Source: Aselliscus stoliczkanus (lineage: Eukaryota; Chordata; Mammalia; Chiroptera; Hipposideridae). From it: DNA of 64,000 bases. Location: NCBI GenBank assembly GCA_033961575.1, contig CM066736.1, positions 89,821,352 to 89,885,351 of the forward strand, given 5' to 3'. Positions 13,270-25,328 of the stretch are shown piece after piece. Under the pieces are notes generated by a model. The model was not told the origin of the DNA. It searched no databases and saw only the letters and a program-made list of their open reading frames with translations. How positions within the stretch are numbered: position 1 is the stretch's first letter; the number at the start of each line of letters is the position of its first letter. Position numbers and translations under genes: made by a program.

Positions 13270-14690
13270 ACAATCACATCTCACATCACTCAGGCCACTT
13301 ATTTTCCTTCAAATATCCAATAGGTTGCTACAAAGACAAATAAGCTTCCTTATTCTCAAACTGATACTGCTATCTATAGATTTAATTCTATGATTCAAGA
13401 CCCAAAATTGGGGACATTGTTGCCAAAATACATTTTTAAATACTGAATGATGCTGTCTAGGAGAGGACAAACATTTCATTCATTACCACATTAGTTTCTT
13501 GCCTTCTGAAAGACAAATGACTGTTAGTTAAGGGATGGAACATAGGATATTTGGTTATAGGGGAGATTTGATGCTGGTATAATGGAGAGATCTAGCAGTC
13601 ACACACAGGTGGCAGACTGTTGTGAACAAATTTGTTCACTTTACATTTGTGCCCAGACTTAATCCTGGCTGTTAGGATCCTCCCACAATCTTCCCTGCTA
13701 CTTACCAGACCAGCATTGACAAGTGTGTGTCAGATAGGGTCTTCGGTTGCAGATGAATGCTGCAGTATTAGAATGACTTCAAGCTGTGGCCAGTGTGAGG
13801 GGATTTATAGCATCAAATCTCTAGGGGCTGGGCCACAGGGGATAAACAAGAGTAGGAAGAAATGGCTAAGAGAGTAGACTCATCTCTCTAGATTTATCTC
13901 TGTCTCCTTATAATGAGAGACCCTCATTTGTCTCCACATTAACCCTGGCTGTACTGAAAGACGTATCTTCAGTGCTAACCACCAAGCAACCTGATGGAGA
14001 CAGATGGTGTGACACATGGATAACCACCTAACGAAGTATGAGATCAAATCAAGTACATTATGAAATATAAATATGGTAAGAAACCTATGCATACAGGGAG
14101 CATAAACAAACCAGCATGGCATGTGGGGTGGAGAAATAAAACAATCTAGGGAAGAGAAATAATTAGGTAAGTCATAGGGCCCAAATTTAGAAAATAACCT
14201 CCCATATTTTTAGTTGCAAATCTTTATGGATAGTTGGAATATAAGGCAACGATCAGTTCTGTTGCCTCCTATATTCAGATTAGTTTTCATTCTATGTCTT
14301 TACTGGGGATGCCTGTGGGACTTAGCCTTGCCCTGATGAACCTGGGGACAAGAAACCCAGCGGGTGATCACTGAGGCAAGGTAGGTAGAAAGTGAGCCCA
14401 TATGTAGGGGGTAGAAGATACCACCACTGAATTTCAAAGGTTCTCCAAGTTCTACCATTCAGAGTTTTTAGCCACTAGTAAACTCAGACTTGCACTATAC
14501 AATTTTAAGATATCCCTCAGTGATACATTTGGTCAGCAAAGTCTGTTCCATGTGGCTTCCTAGTTCTAAAGTACAATGTTGAATGTTGAGTCCCAATTCC
14601 ACATAAGGCAGGCTTGGTACCTGCTGTTATCTCTAACTTTTCTCCATTTTCCATCTATGGAAACAATTTATCCTTACTAGAACTCAGGTG
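13270..14690. other. No gene recognised
   Basis: Mixed-composition sequence. Small frames (80-81 residues at 13632 and on the minus strand at 13880) resemble nothing known and have no coding signature. Confidence 0.3.
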
Positions 14691-14930
14691 CTACTGGAGC
14701 CCATAGGCTTTCTAATATATTACCCCTTCCAAATGAATCACTCCCTGTTCCCCTATCTCTATGCGGCACTTTAACATAAACTAGTGCACTATTGTACTTC
14801 TTCCCATGCATTCCTACTACTCTGTGAGCTATTTAAAGAAAAACACTATCCTTTGTATTTTTCGTTCATGTGATAACAGCATCTGTCCACGATACATGAA
14901 AGAATTAAATGTTTTAAAGAATCAGCTTAT
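14690..14930 (+). mobile_element. L2 LINE relic (3' part)
   Basis: Plus-sense L2-like run ending CTGTGAGCTATTTAAAGAAA and GAAAGAATTAAATG. Diverged; medium-low certainty. Confidence 0.45.
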
Positions 14931-15197
14931 ACAAAAATGTCCCTCACTGCCCAGATTCTGAGCCCCAGAACTCCTTACCGTCTACAAAGGGCACTATGCT
15001 TTTCCATCTCCATTTGTTCCATCCTAATTCTGTAGCCTTAATCTACTTTCCGACTCTTCAAAAATTGAAGTAACTTTCTGAGGACAGTCAAAAATCTTTG
15101 CTCTATCTCCTTTCTGTCCATCCAAGCTCAGTCACAGTCACTTCCACACCAATTTCTCCCTCCTCTTTCTTGTTTCATCCCCCCACTTGCTACCCTC

Positions 15198-15317
15198 TCC
15201 CCACTGATTTTTTTTTTCTTTTTTTGAGGGCAGTGTCACTGGCCCTCATATGTGGGGCCCGAACCAGGGCCGCTGGCTTCCCAAGCCAGCACTTAACCAC
15301 CATGTCCCCATTGATTT
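15198..15317 (-). mobile_element. Short tRNA-derived SINE, minus strand
   Basis: Head-only element (about 15214-15304): a T-run, GAGGGCAGTGTCACTGGCCC, then the hairpin GCTGGCTTCCCAAGCCAGC, cut off shortly after the promoter A-box. TCCCCACTGATTT and TCCCCATTGATTT flank it with one mismatch. Confidence 0.85.
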
Positions 15318-15319
15318 TT

Positions 15320-16985
15320 ATCGCTCTCACCTTGAGTCTTATTCTCCTTTCCCATACCTGCTTCTCCCTTTGCGCAGTTCACTCACGACCCTCACACACT
15401 TTGGTGTTGTAGTGGACTGCCTCAGGTGTATTCTTTATGGCTACCCTTGTTGTACCCCATCTAAGGGAGTGGGTGGAGTGTGCAATACAGAAAAGGTGAG
15501 CACAGGTGGTCCAGTCTCTTGTTGCCAGAGCCCCATGGGGAGCCTCGATGAAAATGCTGTGGTTAGTTAAGGGCCTGCTGTTCTGCCCAGAGGAAGCACC
15601 ATGATGAGCTTTCAACTGCAGCAGGATGGAAGAATTCATCCACCCCTAGCATCCAGTCCTGCTCTCATAAACCCAGAAGCATATCCCTCTCCATCCCACT
15701 CTAGTCCTGAACTCATAGGCCAAATAGGTCCTGATATCTTGTCCTGATGTCCTGACTCGCCTTGGCCTGTGTGCTCTTTGGCAATTACCACAGCCTCTCT
15801 CCAACCTTTTTCTCAGAGAGCAGGTAATGAGCCCTAGACAGTGCCCCAGGCTCAATCCACAGGGATACCTTCTGGTTTTGTTGCTTGTCTTTGTTTTGAC
15901 TAATTGTCATTAGCTCAGTGGAGTACCACATGGTGCTAATGGCTCTAAGGTCACAGGTTCCATCTCTACAGGGATCACTTAGTCACTTTGCTTTGTATCC
16001 TCAGGCTAAGGCCTGAATCAAGTCAAAGACTACCTGGACTATAGAATGACCTCTTATCCTTGTAATGATTTGATCCCCATTCTTGGACACACACACTGCT
16101 ATAGTAAAGCCAGATCTCTTTGAAATACAACAGCTAGCTTGATTGGACACCCTCGCTCCTCTGGTCCAGTTCTTTTCTCTACCTTCACTGTACTTTGTAC
16201 TTTCTCATTTTCCCTGCCATTTCTTGTTTTTTATATATACCCTGTTTGTTGATGGATCAAGTATCATCAGATATCCCCACTCCCCATGCCAACTTGTGGC
16301 TTTTCCTTCACACCCTGGACATAATCAGCCTGGGAACTCATTGTGTGCTATGCCATCCACTGCTCCTCCCCTCCCTGAGACCTTTCAGGGGTGCTTTTGT
16401 TCCTTTAATCCCCACAACAGACCTGGGTAACCAGATCCCAGCTCATGGGTTTATCCTGGCTCATCCTTGTCACTTATACTCCCTTTCAGGAGATGGTACA
16501 TTAATCTCTCTATGTCCAGGGTACAGCTAAACATCTCCTGGACTCAGGTTACTGCGTCCCTCCTCTTTCTTCCTTACAGCTCTAGCAGGTGTGATCTATT
16601 GGACCTGGAAGCTGCCCTCAAATTCTCCTGCTGAAGTTTAATGCCTTGGTGAAGGGAGCTGAGGAAATGCACCCACAGCCCCACATACAGGTCCTCTCTG
16701 AGGCCCCCTATTCATTTCAGTGTACTGCTCCCTTCCCTTTCATCAACCTGGGAGCCAGGGCTGTCTTTCCTTTGATTGCTAAACCATGGAAAGGGCCCCA
16801 TATCTATCTGCACTCTGCTCTCCTTGATGTTCAGGATAGCATTATTAATGTGATAAATGAATCTGCACTAATAAGTTAGAAGGAGGGACAGAATTAAACC
16901 ATCCCTGGGTCCTTCTTTGTCTCAGGTCAACATGTGTGTCATTTGATATTGTTTCAGGAGCCCACAGTATGGTGCTGTGGCTTTC
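15320..16985. other. GC-richer unresolved stretch around the tRNA pseudogene
   Basis: Composition is noticeably higher in C and T than the neighbourhood. Overlapping frames of 95-111 residues (16143-16530) and one of 77 residues (16646-16879) show no family I recognise. A decayed retroviral-like or processed element is possible, but nothing in the sequence proves it. Confidence 0.3.
15904..15977 (+). pseudogene. Degenerate tRNA-Ile(AAT)-like pseudogene
   Basis: The 74-nt stretch follows nuclear tRNA-Ile closely: TTAGCTCAGTGGAGT for the D arm, TGGTGCTAATGG with anticodon AAT, CTAAGGTCACAGGTTCCATC for the variable and T arms, and GGGATCA at the acceptor side. Several stem pairs are broken and the B-box is off consensus (GGTTCCATC), so it should not be functional. 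No SINE body follows it. Confidence 0.65.
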
Positions 16986-16990
16986 ATATT

Positions 16991-17128
16991 TAAACCATCT
17001 AGGTGGTCGGCCAAGTGGCGTGGAGGTTAAGCGCTGGCTTGGGAAGCCAACGGCCCCGGTTTGGTCCCACATATGAGGGCCAGTGACACTGCCCTCAAAA
17101 AAAAAAGTAGGCACTAAACCACCTAGGT
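16991..17128 (+). mobile_element. Short tRNA-derived SINE with near-perfect target duplication
   Basis: Head-only element from 17005 (GGTCGGCCAAGTGGCG) through the hairpin and GACACTGCCCTC into an A-run. Flanks TAAACCATCTAGGT (16991-17004) and TAAACCACCTAGGT (17115-17128) differ at one base. Confidence 0.9.
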
Positions 17129-17224
17129 AAAAACTCTCATTTTGCCATTTTCTAGCTATAAGGCTGTGACAAGCCACTTCACATCTCCATAATGTTAGTG
17201 AAGTGTCCAGAACAAAGCTAACTC

Positions 17225-17345
17225 ATATTATTTACCATATTGCACATTAAACAACAACTCGTCTTTCCTGTCTTCCCACTGCCCCTGGTAACCATCATTC
17301 TATTTTCTGTTTTTATGAATTTCACTACTTTAGATAACTCAAAAA
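17225..17345 (-). mobile_element. L1ME-type LINE fragment
   Basis: Antisense text typical of old L1 3' regions: GGTAACCATCATTCTATTTT followed by TTTCACTACTTTAGATAAC. Confidence 0.5.
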
Positions 17346-19520
17346 AAGAGCAATCTTACAGTATTAAAAGGACATCACTCATATTTTTGATACCCAAATA
17401 GCACTTTTTATTGATGTTCATTTATTAACAATATATTAAAATGCTTTTTCCCCCGCCCTCAACTGAAAACTTAACAAACGCTCTCTGGTGATACTTGATA
17501 CTATCACCTCTCTGGTGATACTATGATAATATTGAAATTGATATTTGAACTTCAGACACCAATTCAAGAAAAATTTCATGACATATTTCATATAAAGTCT
17601 CAAAGAGAAAGTTTTAATCTTTAAGGAGATCAGTAGTTACCCTTGATCATATTTTTTCTCTATATACATATCTTTAAAAAGCCTTAACAAGGAATTTGAT
17701 GGCTTAAGCATATGATAGCACACAGTTACACAAACAGCTTTTGAAAACAAAGTCCAGTTCAAGACTATTTTTTTTACACAAATGAACAGCTTTTAAAAAT
17801 ATTGTCCTTATCTGTTAAATTAAAACAAAACAAACAAATAAAAGAACATGTAATATGAGTATAGTTGCAAAAGACAAAATTCTATTCTTATTTTATTGGT
17901 GCCTACATGGTAGAGATAGTATTTAGGAAAGAGAAAACATAGTATAGTACATTCATACATAGGATTATTATTTTTAATTGCTCAGTGCAATGAGACAAAG
18001 ACTAAAGGCATTAATCACTATTTAAATATTTAATATATTTTATTTTAGTCTATATAAAATGTAGACCTTATGCAATGTGGCTAATAAATCATTGATAGAA
18101 AGACATGTTGATTTATGCCTAAAATTTATCATATAAACATTTAAAGCAAAATCACTGCAAGTCAGAAAAACACACAACAAATCTGTCAAATTTAACAACA
18201 AAGATGTACTTATTGAAAATCAAATAAGTATATACTTACTTTTTGAGAATGCATATTCTTTTTAACTACAAGATGGCTCCTTTACTAATAGCAAAGGACA
18301 ACCCAGTTATGGAATTTGGCAAGGTCATTAAATATTTCCAGGTGAAGGGCTGAAAAAAAACACATAAAGTACATTTATCCTTTCCCACTCTATACCATGT
18401 AGCTCACTCTACCTTTCAACATGGGTTCTTGTTTTCTGGGAGGTATTAGGTGGCAAGAGATATCTAATATTAGGTATTAGATGCCATGGTTGGCATCAGA
18501 ACCATGTTGGTCAAATCACACAGTCAGAAAGAGAAGATGTGAATTGCAACAGAAGTTACGGTTCCTGACACACTTGGCTGTTAAATACTGTCATGCAGAA
18601 CAAAACTGTTGAGAATTATTTATGAAGTAATTCACAGCTCAGTAACAAAGAAAGCTCATGATAAGAGTAAAAGGCCCTCAAGAAAAGGAAAAAAAAGCGA
18701 AACTCATAAATAAATAAGTAAGTAAATAAATAAATAAATAAATAAACAAATAGGAAAATTTACGGTGACCATTCCCAGGAACTTACTCATAGTCTTTGTT
18801 TCATAAGTATTGCCACATAGTTCAGGGATGAAATCTCCAGAGAGAAAGAGAGAGTAACGGAAAAGGTAGAATAGCCACAGAAAGGTAGGAAGAAGTCAGT
18901 GAAGTTGAAATGGGTACAACAATGAGAGACCATTATCTAAACAATATGGATCCCACTCTTTCTTCTTTTAAATCAATGTTCACCCCAAACTCCCTGGGCT
19001 CAAGAAAAAAATTTTGATTTATGAAACAACTTAAAAAGTTTGAGCAGAAGATTATTTTAAAAAAATAGAGTCAGCAAATGCCATTTTTTTTTTTGCCCAC
19101 TTTCAATGGTACCACAGAAATGAAGCACTTAGAGCAACGATTCACACCAAGTTTCATGACAGATTCTTAGATTTAGTATTCACCAATGCAAGCTCATTGC
19201 CTATCAAGTAAGTATTTAATATTTGTTGGGAGGGAAAGAGTGAACAAATGAACTAGTAATCAATATAGGTAACTTAATTGCTTCCAAATAAGCTAGTATT
19301 TCCAAAAATATAGATGGCTGTGAATCTAATATTTCTGTTCAGAAAAGAACTTGTCTCAAGCCAAGAGTTGATAGCAAAGGCAAAGAAGACTTGGTCTGTA
19401 GGCTCCTCAACTTACTGTTGGTTGTCGGCTGCGGGTAACTCATATAGTAGAAGCTGCTCTGATCCTTGATGATGGTCTCCTATGATGGTCTCCTCCATCT
19501 GCAAAGCCAAAAATGGCTTG
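17345..19520. other. Single-copy-like A+T-rich stretch, no gene recognised
   Basis: No open frame of note. It contains an AAAT microsatellite and small local duplications (for example GATGGTCTCCT twice near 19470-19495). Confidence 0.35.
18706..18752. repeat. (AAAT)n microsatellite
   Basis: Tandem TAAA units with two TAAG variants at the left end. Confidence 0.9.
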
Positions 19521-21404
19521 TTAAATCCAATATGAAATTCATGGAAAAACTCAGCAAATTAGGAATACAAGGGGAATGTCAATATTTTATAAGGGATATC
19601 TACAAAAAGGCTTCTAGCTAGCATCATACTCAATAATGGAATATTTAATGTCATTTCCCTAAGATTAGAACAAAAAGCAAGAGTATGTGTTCTCATCACT
19701 GTTATACAACATTGTATTATAAGTCCTAGTCAGTGCAATGAGGGGGGCAAAAAAAAAAAGATATACAGGTACAGATTGGAAAGGAAGGAATAATACTGTC
19801 TATTCACAGATAGCATGAGAACCTATGTAAATATCCCAAGAAATTGACAAAAAATGTTTAGAACTTAATGATGAGTTTGGCAAGAGCACATGATACAAGG
19901 TCAATATACAAAAACCAGTGATATTTCTATATCTTAGCAATACATAATTGGAAGTAGGTTTTTGTTTTGTTTTGTTTTGTTTTCTGTTTTCTCTTTGCCT
20001 TTATTTTGTAGACTTGAAGCCAGGTTATTTGACCAGAATTATATATTTTTTTAATTAAATTTCATTGGGTGACAATTGTTAATAAAATTACATAGGTTTC
20101 AGGTGTACAATTCTGTAATAAATCATCTATATATCACATTGTGTGTTCACCACCTGCAGTCAGTTCTCTTTTCATCACCATGTATTCGATCCCTTTTTCC
20201 CTCATCTACCATCCCTCTCCCCCTTTACTCTCTATAGTAACCACTAAACTATTGTCTGTATTTATGAGTTTTTGTTTCTTCATTTGTTTGTCTTGTTCCT
20301 TTGTTTTCAGTTTTATATCCCACATTATCAGTGAAATCACATGGTTCTCAACTTTTTCTGTCTGACTTATTTCACTTAGCATAATAATCTCAAGATCCAG
20401 CCATGTTGTCATAAATGGTGCTATTTTGTCTTTTCTTATGGCAGAATAATATTTCATTGTGTATATATACCACATTTTCTTTATCCAATCATCTACTGAA
20501 GGACACTTTGGTTGTTTCCATGTCTTGGACACCATAAACAAAGCTGCAATGAATATCGGAGCACATATATCTTTACAGATAAGTGTTTTCAGAATTTTTG
20601 GGTAGATACCCAGGAGGGAGATTGCTGAGTCATATGGTAATTCTATTCCTAATTTTTTGAGGAACCTCCATACTGCGTTCCATACGGCAGCACCGACCTG
20701 CGTTTCCACCAACAGTGTATGAGGGTTCCTTTTTCTCCACAGCCTCTCCAACACTCGTTATTATTTGTCTTGTTGATGATAGCCATTCTAACTGGTGTGA
20801 GGTGATATTTCATTGTGGTTTTTATTTGCATTTCTCTGATAATTAGTGATGTTGAGCATGTTTTCATATGTCTATTGGCCATTTGTATGTCCTCTTTGGA
20901 GAAATGTCTATTCAGGTCCTCTGCCCATTTTTTAATTGGTTGTTTGTTATTTTGTTGTTGAGTTGTATGAGTTACTTATATATTTTGGATATTATTGGAG
21001 GCATTGTTTGTAAAAATTTTCTCCCGTTCAGTTGGTTGCCTCTTTATTTTGTAGATGGTTTCTTTTGTTTGCAGAAGATTTTTAGTTTGATATAGTCCCA
21101 TTCATTTATTTTAGCTTTTACTTCCTTGCCTTTGAAGTCAAATTGATAAAATCCAATCTGAACCCAAGGTCCATAAGTTTAGTACCTATGTTTTCTTCGA
21201 TGCAGTTTATTGTTTCAGGTCTTATATTTAGGTCTTTGATCCATTTTGAGTTAATTTTGGTACACAGTGACAGATAGCAGTCCCCAGCACCATTTATTGA
21301 AGAGGCTTTCTTTTCTCCATTGTATGTTTTCGGCTCCTTTGTCAAAAATTATCTGTCCATATTATGTGGGTTTATTTCTGGGTTCTCAATTCTATTCCAT
21401 TGGT

Positions 21405-21537
21405 CTGTGTGTCTGTTTTTTTTTTTTTTGAAGGCAGTGTCACTGGCCCTCACATGTGGGACCCAACTGGGGCCGCTGGCTTCTGAAGCCAGTGCTTTAC
21501 TGCCGTGCCACTTGGCCGGCCCTGTGTGTCTGTTTTT
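21405..21537 (-). mobile_element. Short tRNA-derived SINE inside L1
   Basis: Head-only element (21421-21521) starting on the minus strand at GGGCCGGCCAAGTGGCACGG. CTGTGTGTCTGTTTTT flanks it at 21405-21420 and 21522-21537. The hairpin is altered (TTCTGAAG in the loop). Confidence 0.9.
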
Positions 21538-21546
21538 TGCCAGTGC

Positions 21547-21687
21547 CATAATGTTTTGTTTTTTTGTTTTGTTTTGTTTTTGAGGGCAGTGTCACTGGCC
21601 CTCATATGTGGGACCAAACCAGGGCCGCTGGCTTCCCAAGCCAGCGTTTAACCACTGCACCACTTGGCCGGCCCTCATAATGTTTTG
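21547..21687 (-). mobile_element. Second short tRNA-derived SINE inside the same L1
   Basis: Insert 21559-21675, with intact hairpin and a T/G-rich tail (TTTTG repeats on the plus strand). CATAATGTTTTG flanks it at 21547-21558 and 21676-21687. Confidence 0.9.
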
Positions 21688-22824
21688 ATTACTGTTGCCC
21701 TGTAGTACAAGCTGAAGTCAGGGAGTGTGATACTTCCAGCATTGTTCTTTTTTCTTACAATTACATTGGCTATTTGGGGTCTTTTGTAGTTCTATACAAA
21801 TTTGATAGTTTTTTGTTCTATTTCTTTAAAAATTGTCATTGGGGTTTTGATGGGGATTGAATTAAATCTGTATATTGCTTTGGGTAATATGGCCATTTTA
21901 ATTATGTTGATTCTTCCAGTCCATGAACAAGGAATGTCTTTCCATTTCTTTATATCTTCTTCGATTTCTTTTAAAAATATCTTATAGTTTTCAGTGTATA
22001 GGTCTTTCACATCCTTGGTTAAGTTTATTCCTAGGTATTTTATTCTTTTTGTTGCAATTGCAAAAGGAATTTTTTAAAAATTTATTTTTCTAAGATTTCA
22101 TTATTAGTATATAGGAATGCAATGGACTTTTGTACATTGATTTTGTAGCTGGCAACTTTACTGTATTAATTTATTGTTTCTTATAACTTTTTGGTGGAGT
22201 CTTTAGGGTTTTCCATATATAGCATCATGTCATCTACAAAAAGTGACAGTTGAACTTCTTCATTCCCAATTCAGATGCCTTTTATTTCTATCTCTTGCCT
22301 CATTGCTCTGGGCTAGGACTTCCAATACTATGTTGAAAAGCAGAGGTGGTATGGGACAGCCCTGTTGTGTTCCTGAATGTAAAGCAAAGGGCTTCAGCTT
22401 TTTGCTGTTAATTATGATATTAGCTGAGGGTTTGTCATATATGGCTTTTATTATGTTAAGGTATTTTCCTTCTATACCCATTTTATTAAGTGTTTTAATC
22501 ATAAATGGATGTTGTATCTTGTCAAACACTTTTTCTGCATCTATTGATATAATCATATGATTTTTTTGTCCTTTATTTTGTTAATGTGATGTACTATACT
22601 GATCAATTTGCATAGGTTGAACCATCCTTGTGCTCTGGTATGAACCCCACTTGGTCATGATGTATAATCATTTTTAATGCATTATTGCATTCAGCTTGCT
22701 AGAATTTTATTTAGGATTTTTGAATCTATGTTCATCAGAGATATTGGCCTGTAATTTTCTTTTTTATGTGTTATCCTTACCAGGTTTCGGTATCAGGGTA
22801 ACGTTGCCCTCATAACATGAGTTA

Positions 22825-23345
22825 AGAAGTCTTGTCTTGGGCTGGCCGACTGGCTAAATTGGTTAAGAGCTTGCTTAAGAGTGTGAGCTCTGAGCAACAA
22901 AATCACTGGTTCAATTCCCACATGGGCCAGTAAGCTGCACCCGAGCTGAGCTGCCTCTGAGCTGCCAACAGGTGGCAGGATGGCTTAGATGGTGAGAGCA
23001 CATGCTCCTAACAACAAGGTTGCCTGATCCAGATGGTGGGCTATGCTCACCCACAACTAAAGACTGAACCTGGCACCTTGAGCTGAGCTGCTGCCCGGAT
23101 GCTCAGTGAATAGAGCCGGAGGTCTTAACAACGAGGCTCCTTGTTTGACTCCCGCATGGGATGGTGGCTATGCCCACCGGCAACTAAGATTGAATACAGC
23201 ACCTTGAGCTGAGCAGCATGACTGGACTTGGAGCTGAGCTTGCTGTGCCCTCTACAACAAGATTGAAGGACAACAACTTGACTGTTCCCCTCCCCCAATT
23301 CCCCAATAAAATCTTAAAAAAAAGAAAGAGAGAGAAGTATTGTCT
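22825..23345 (+). mobile_element. Long trimeric tRNA-like SINE inside L1
   Basis: About 495 bp (22838-23332). Three tRNA-like modules are seen, starting near 22850, 22980 and 23100, each with an A-box-like GG.T...G and a GTTCAATTCCC or TTGACTCCCGCATGGG B-box-like end. The tail is CTGTTCCCCTCCCCCAATTC then AATAAAATCTT. Flanks AGAAGTCTTGTCT and AGAAGTATTGTCT differ at one base. Confidence 0.85.
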
Positions 23346-24846
23346 CTTCTTCAATGTTTTGGAAGAGTTTGAGCAGGACAGGTATTAGAGCCTCTTTGAA
23401 TGTTTGGTAGAATTCACTAGTGAAGCCATCTATCTGGTCCTGGGCTTTTGCTTTTGGGAAGGTTTCGGGTGACTCATTCAATTTCCTTACTGTTGATGGG
23501 TCTATTTAGATTTTGCAGTTCTTTGTGATTCAGCTGAGGAAGGCTATATGTTTCTAAGAACATGTTCATTTCTTCTAGGTTATTGAATTTGGTGGCATAT
23601 AGTCCTTTATAGTATTCTTGGATGATCTTTTGTATTTCTGTGGCATTCGTGGTAACTTCCCCTCTTTCATTTCTGATTTTGTTTATTTGTGTCTTTTCTC
23701 TTTTTATCTTAGTAGTCTAGCCAAGGGTTTGTCAATTTTATTAATCTTTTCAAAGAACCAGCTCTTTGTTGCATTAATTTTTTTCTTGCCTTTTTGTTCT
23801 CTATTTCATTTAGTTTTGCTCTGATTTTTATTATTTCCTTCCCTCTGATGACTTTGGGTTTCCGCTTGTTCTTCTTTTTCTGGTTCTTTAAGGTGTAACA
23901 TGAGGTTATTTATGTGGGACTTTTCTTCTTTCTTGAGATAGGCCTGTAATGATATAAATTTCCCTCTTAAAGCAGCTTTCACTGCATCCCAAAAGTTTTG
24001 AAAGGATATATTTTCATTCTCATTTGTTTCTATGCATCTCTTGATCTCTCTTATTTCTTCTTTGACCCAGTTGTTCTTTAAAAGTATGTTGTTTATTCTC
24101 CACATATTTGTGGGTTTTCTTGAGTTGTTTTTTTTTTTTTTTTGTAGTTGATATCTAATTTCAAACCATTGTGATCAAAAACTATGCTTGGTGTGATTTC
24201 AATCTTCTTAAATTTGCTGAGGCTAGTTTTATGTCCCAATATATGGTCTATCGTTGAGAATGTTCCATGTACACTATAAAAGAATGTATAATCTGATGTT
24301 TTAGGATGAAGTGCTTTACAAATGTCAATTATGTCCACTTCATCTCATGTGTCATTTAGGGCTGATACTTCTTTATTTTCTGTTTGGATGATCTATCCAT
24401 AGCTGTGAATGATGTATTTAGGTCCCCTACTATAATTGTGTTTTGGTCAATTTTTCTCTTCAGTTCTGTTAGTAGTTGCTTTGTATATTTTGGTGCTCCC
24501 TGATTGGGGGCATAAATATTGATGACTGTTACAAATTTTTGTTGTATAGTTCCCTTTATCATTATAAGATGTCCATCTTTGTCTCTTGTTACCTTTTGTA
24601 TCCTGAAGCCTGTTTCATCTGATATAAGTATAGCTACACCTGCTCTTTTCTGAATAGCATTTGATTGGAGTGTCAATTTCTACCCTTTCACTTTGAGTCT
24701 ATATTTGTCCTTGTAGCTGAGATTGTCTCTTGGAGGCAACATATGGTTGGGTTTAGTTTTTTGATCGAATGTGCTGTGCCTTTTTATTGGTGAGCTCAGT
24801 CTATTTATATTTAGGGTGATAACTGATATATGAGGATTTCCTATTG

Positions 24847-24990
24847 GGTCAAATATGTGGTGATGGAAGGAGAACTGATTCTGTGTGGTGAACACACAAT
24901 GTGATATACCGATGATGTTTTAGAGAATTGTACACTTGAAACCTATGTAATTTTATTAACCATTGTCATTACAGTAAATTTTAATTTAAA
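24847..24990 (+). mobile_element. L1 3' UTR end in inverted orientation
   Basis: Plus-sense 3' UTR end (GGTCAAATATGTGGTGATGG to ATTTTAATTTAAAA) joined head-on to the 5' end of the minus-strand L1. It is the reverse complement, at high similarity, of that L1's own 3' UTR at 20044-20190. Confidence 0.8.
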
Positions 24991-25328
24991 AAATTATAAA
25001 GCATTGATAAAAGAACTGATAGATGACCTATATAAATGGAGAGAACAAATTATGAGTTTCAATTCTACACAAAATGTTCTAAAAATTTAATGCAATTCCA
25101 ATCAAATCCTCAGCAATGCTTTTTATAGATATAGGCAAGCTGATTCTAAAATGTATATGAAAAGCCAAAAGAATACAGACAAAACACTTTTGAAAAAGAA
25201 CAGCAAAGTTTGAAGATTCACACTACTTGACATCTAGCCTTCTTATAGAGCTACAGTTACCAGGAAGATTTGGGTTTGACAAAGAGATAAAACAGCATAG
25301 AGAATCTAGAAAGAGACCTACAAAAGTA

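Larger units (their letters stand above)
20330..24840 (-). pseudogene. L1 ORF2 (endonuclease-reverse transcriptase), decayed
   Basis: ORF2 encodes the L1 endonuclease and reverse transcriptase that copy L1 RNA at a nicked target. Legible parts from N to C: VITLNINRLSSPIKRH (N-terminal endonuclease), VINIYAPNQGAPKYTKQLL and VGDLNTSFTAMDR (endonuclease core), [17 protein letters not shown] at 22556-22500 (RT motif A, Asp kept), [21 protein letters not shown] (motif B), the [15 protein letters not shown] thumb region and, at the C-terminal end, [16 protein letters not shown] and MWYIYTMKYYSAIRKDKI. Frames are broken by many stops and three SINEs, so no enzyme can be made. Divergence between this copy and the 50.6-57.7 kb copy indicates different subfamilies. 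Confidence 0.85.
20036..24846 (-). mobile_element. Large L1 (3' UTR plus nearly complete ORF2), minus strand
   Basis: 3' UTR at about 20036-20370 (AATTACATAGGTTTCAGGTG; CACATTGTGTGTTCACCACC), then ORF2 read leftward from about 24840. The 5' UTR and ORF1 are absent. Three SINEs (21421-21521, 21559-21675, 22838-23332) lie inside it, each with its own target duplication. The 5' end abuts an inverted copy of an L1 3' UTR. Confidence 0.9.

Noticed and set aside
20036..24990. DNA transposon with terminal inverted repeats
   Set aside because: The ends are L1 3' UTR sequence and the interior is L1 ORF2, so the inverted repeat arises from LINE insertions and not from a transposase-type element.
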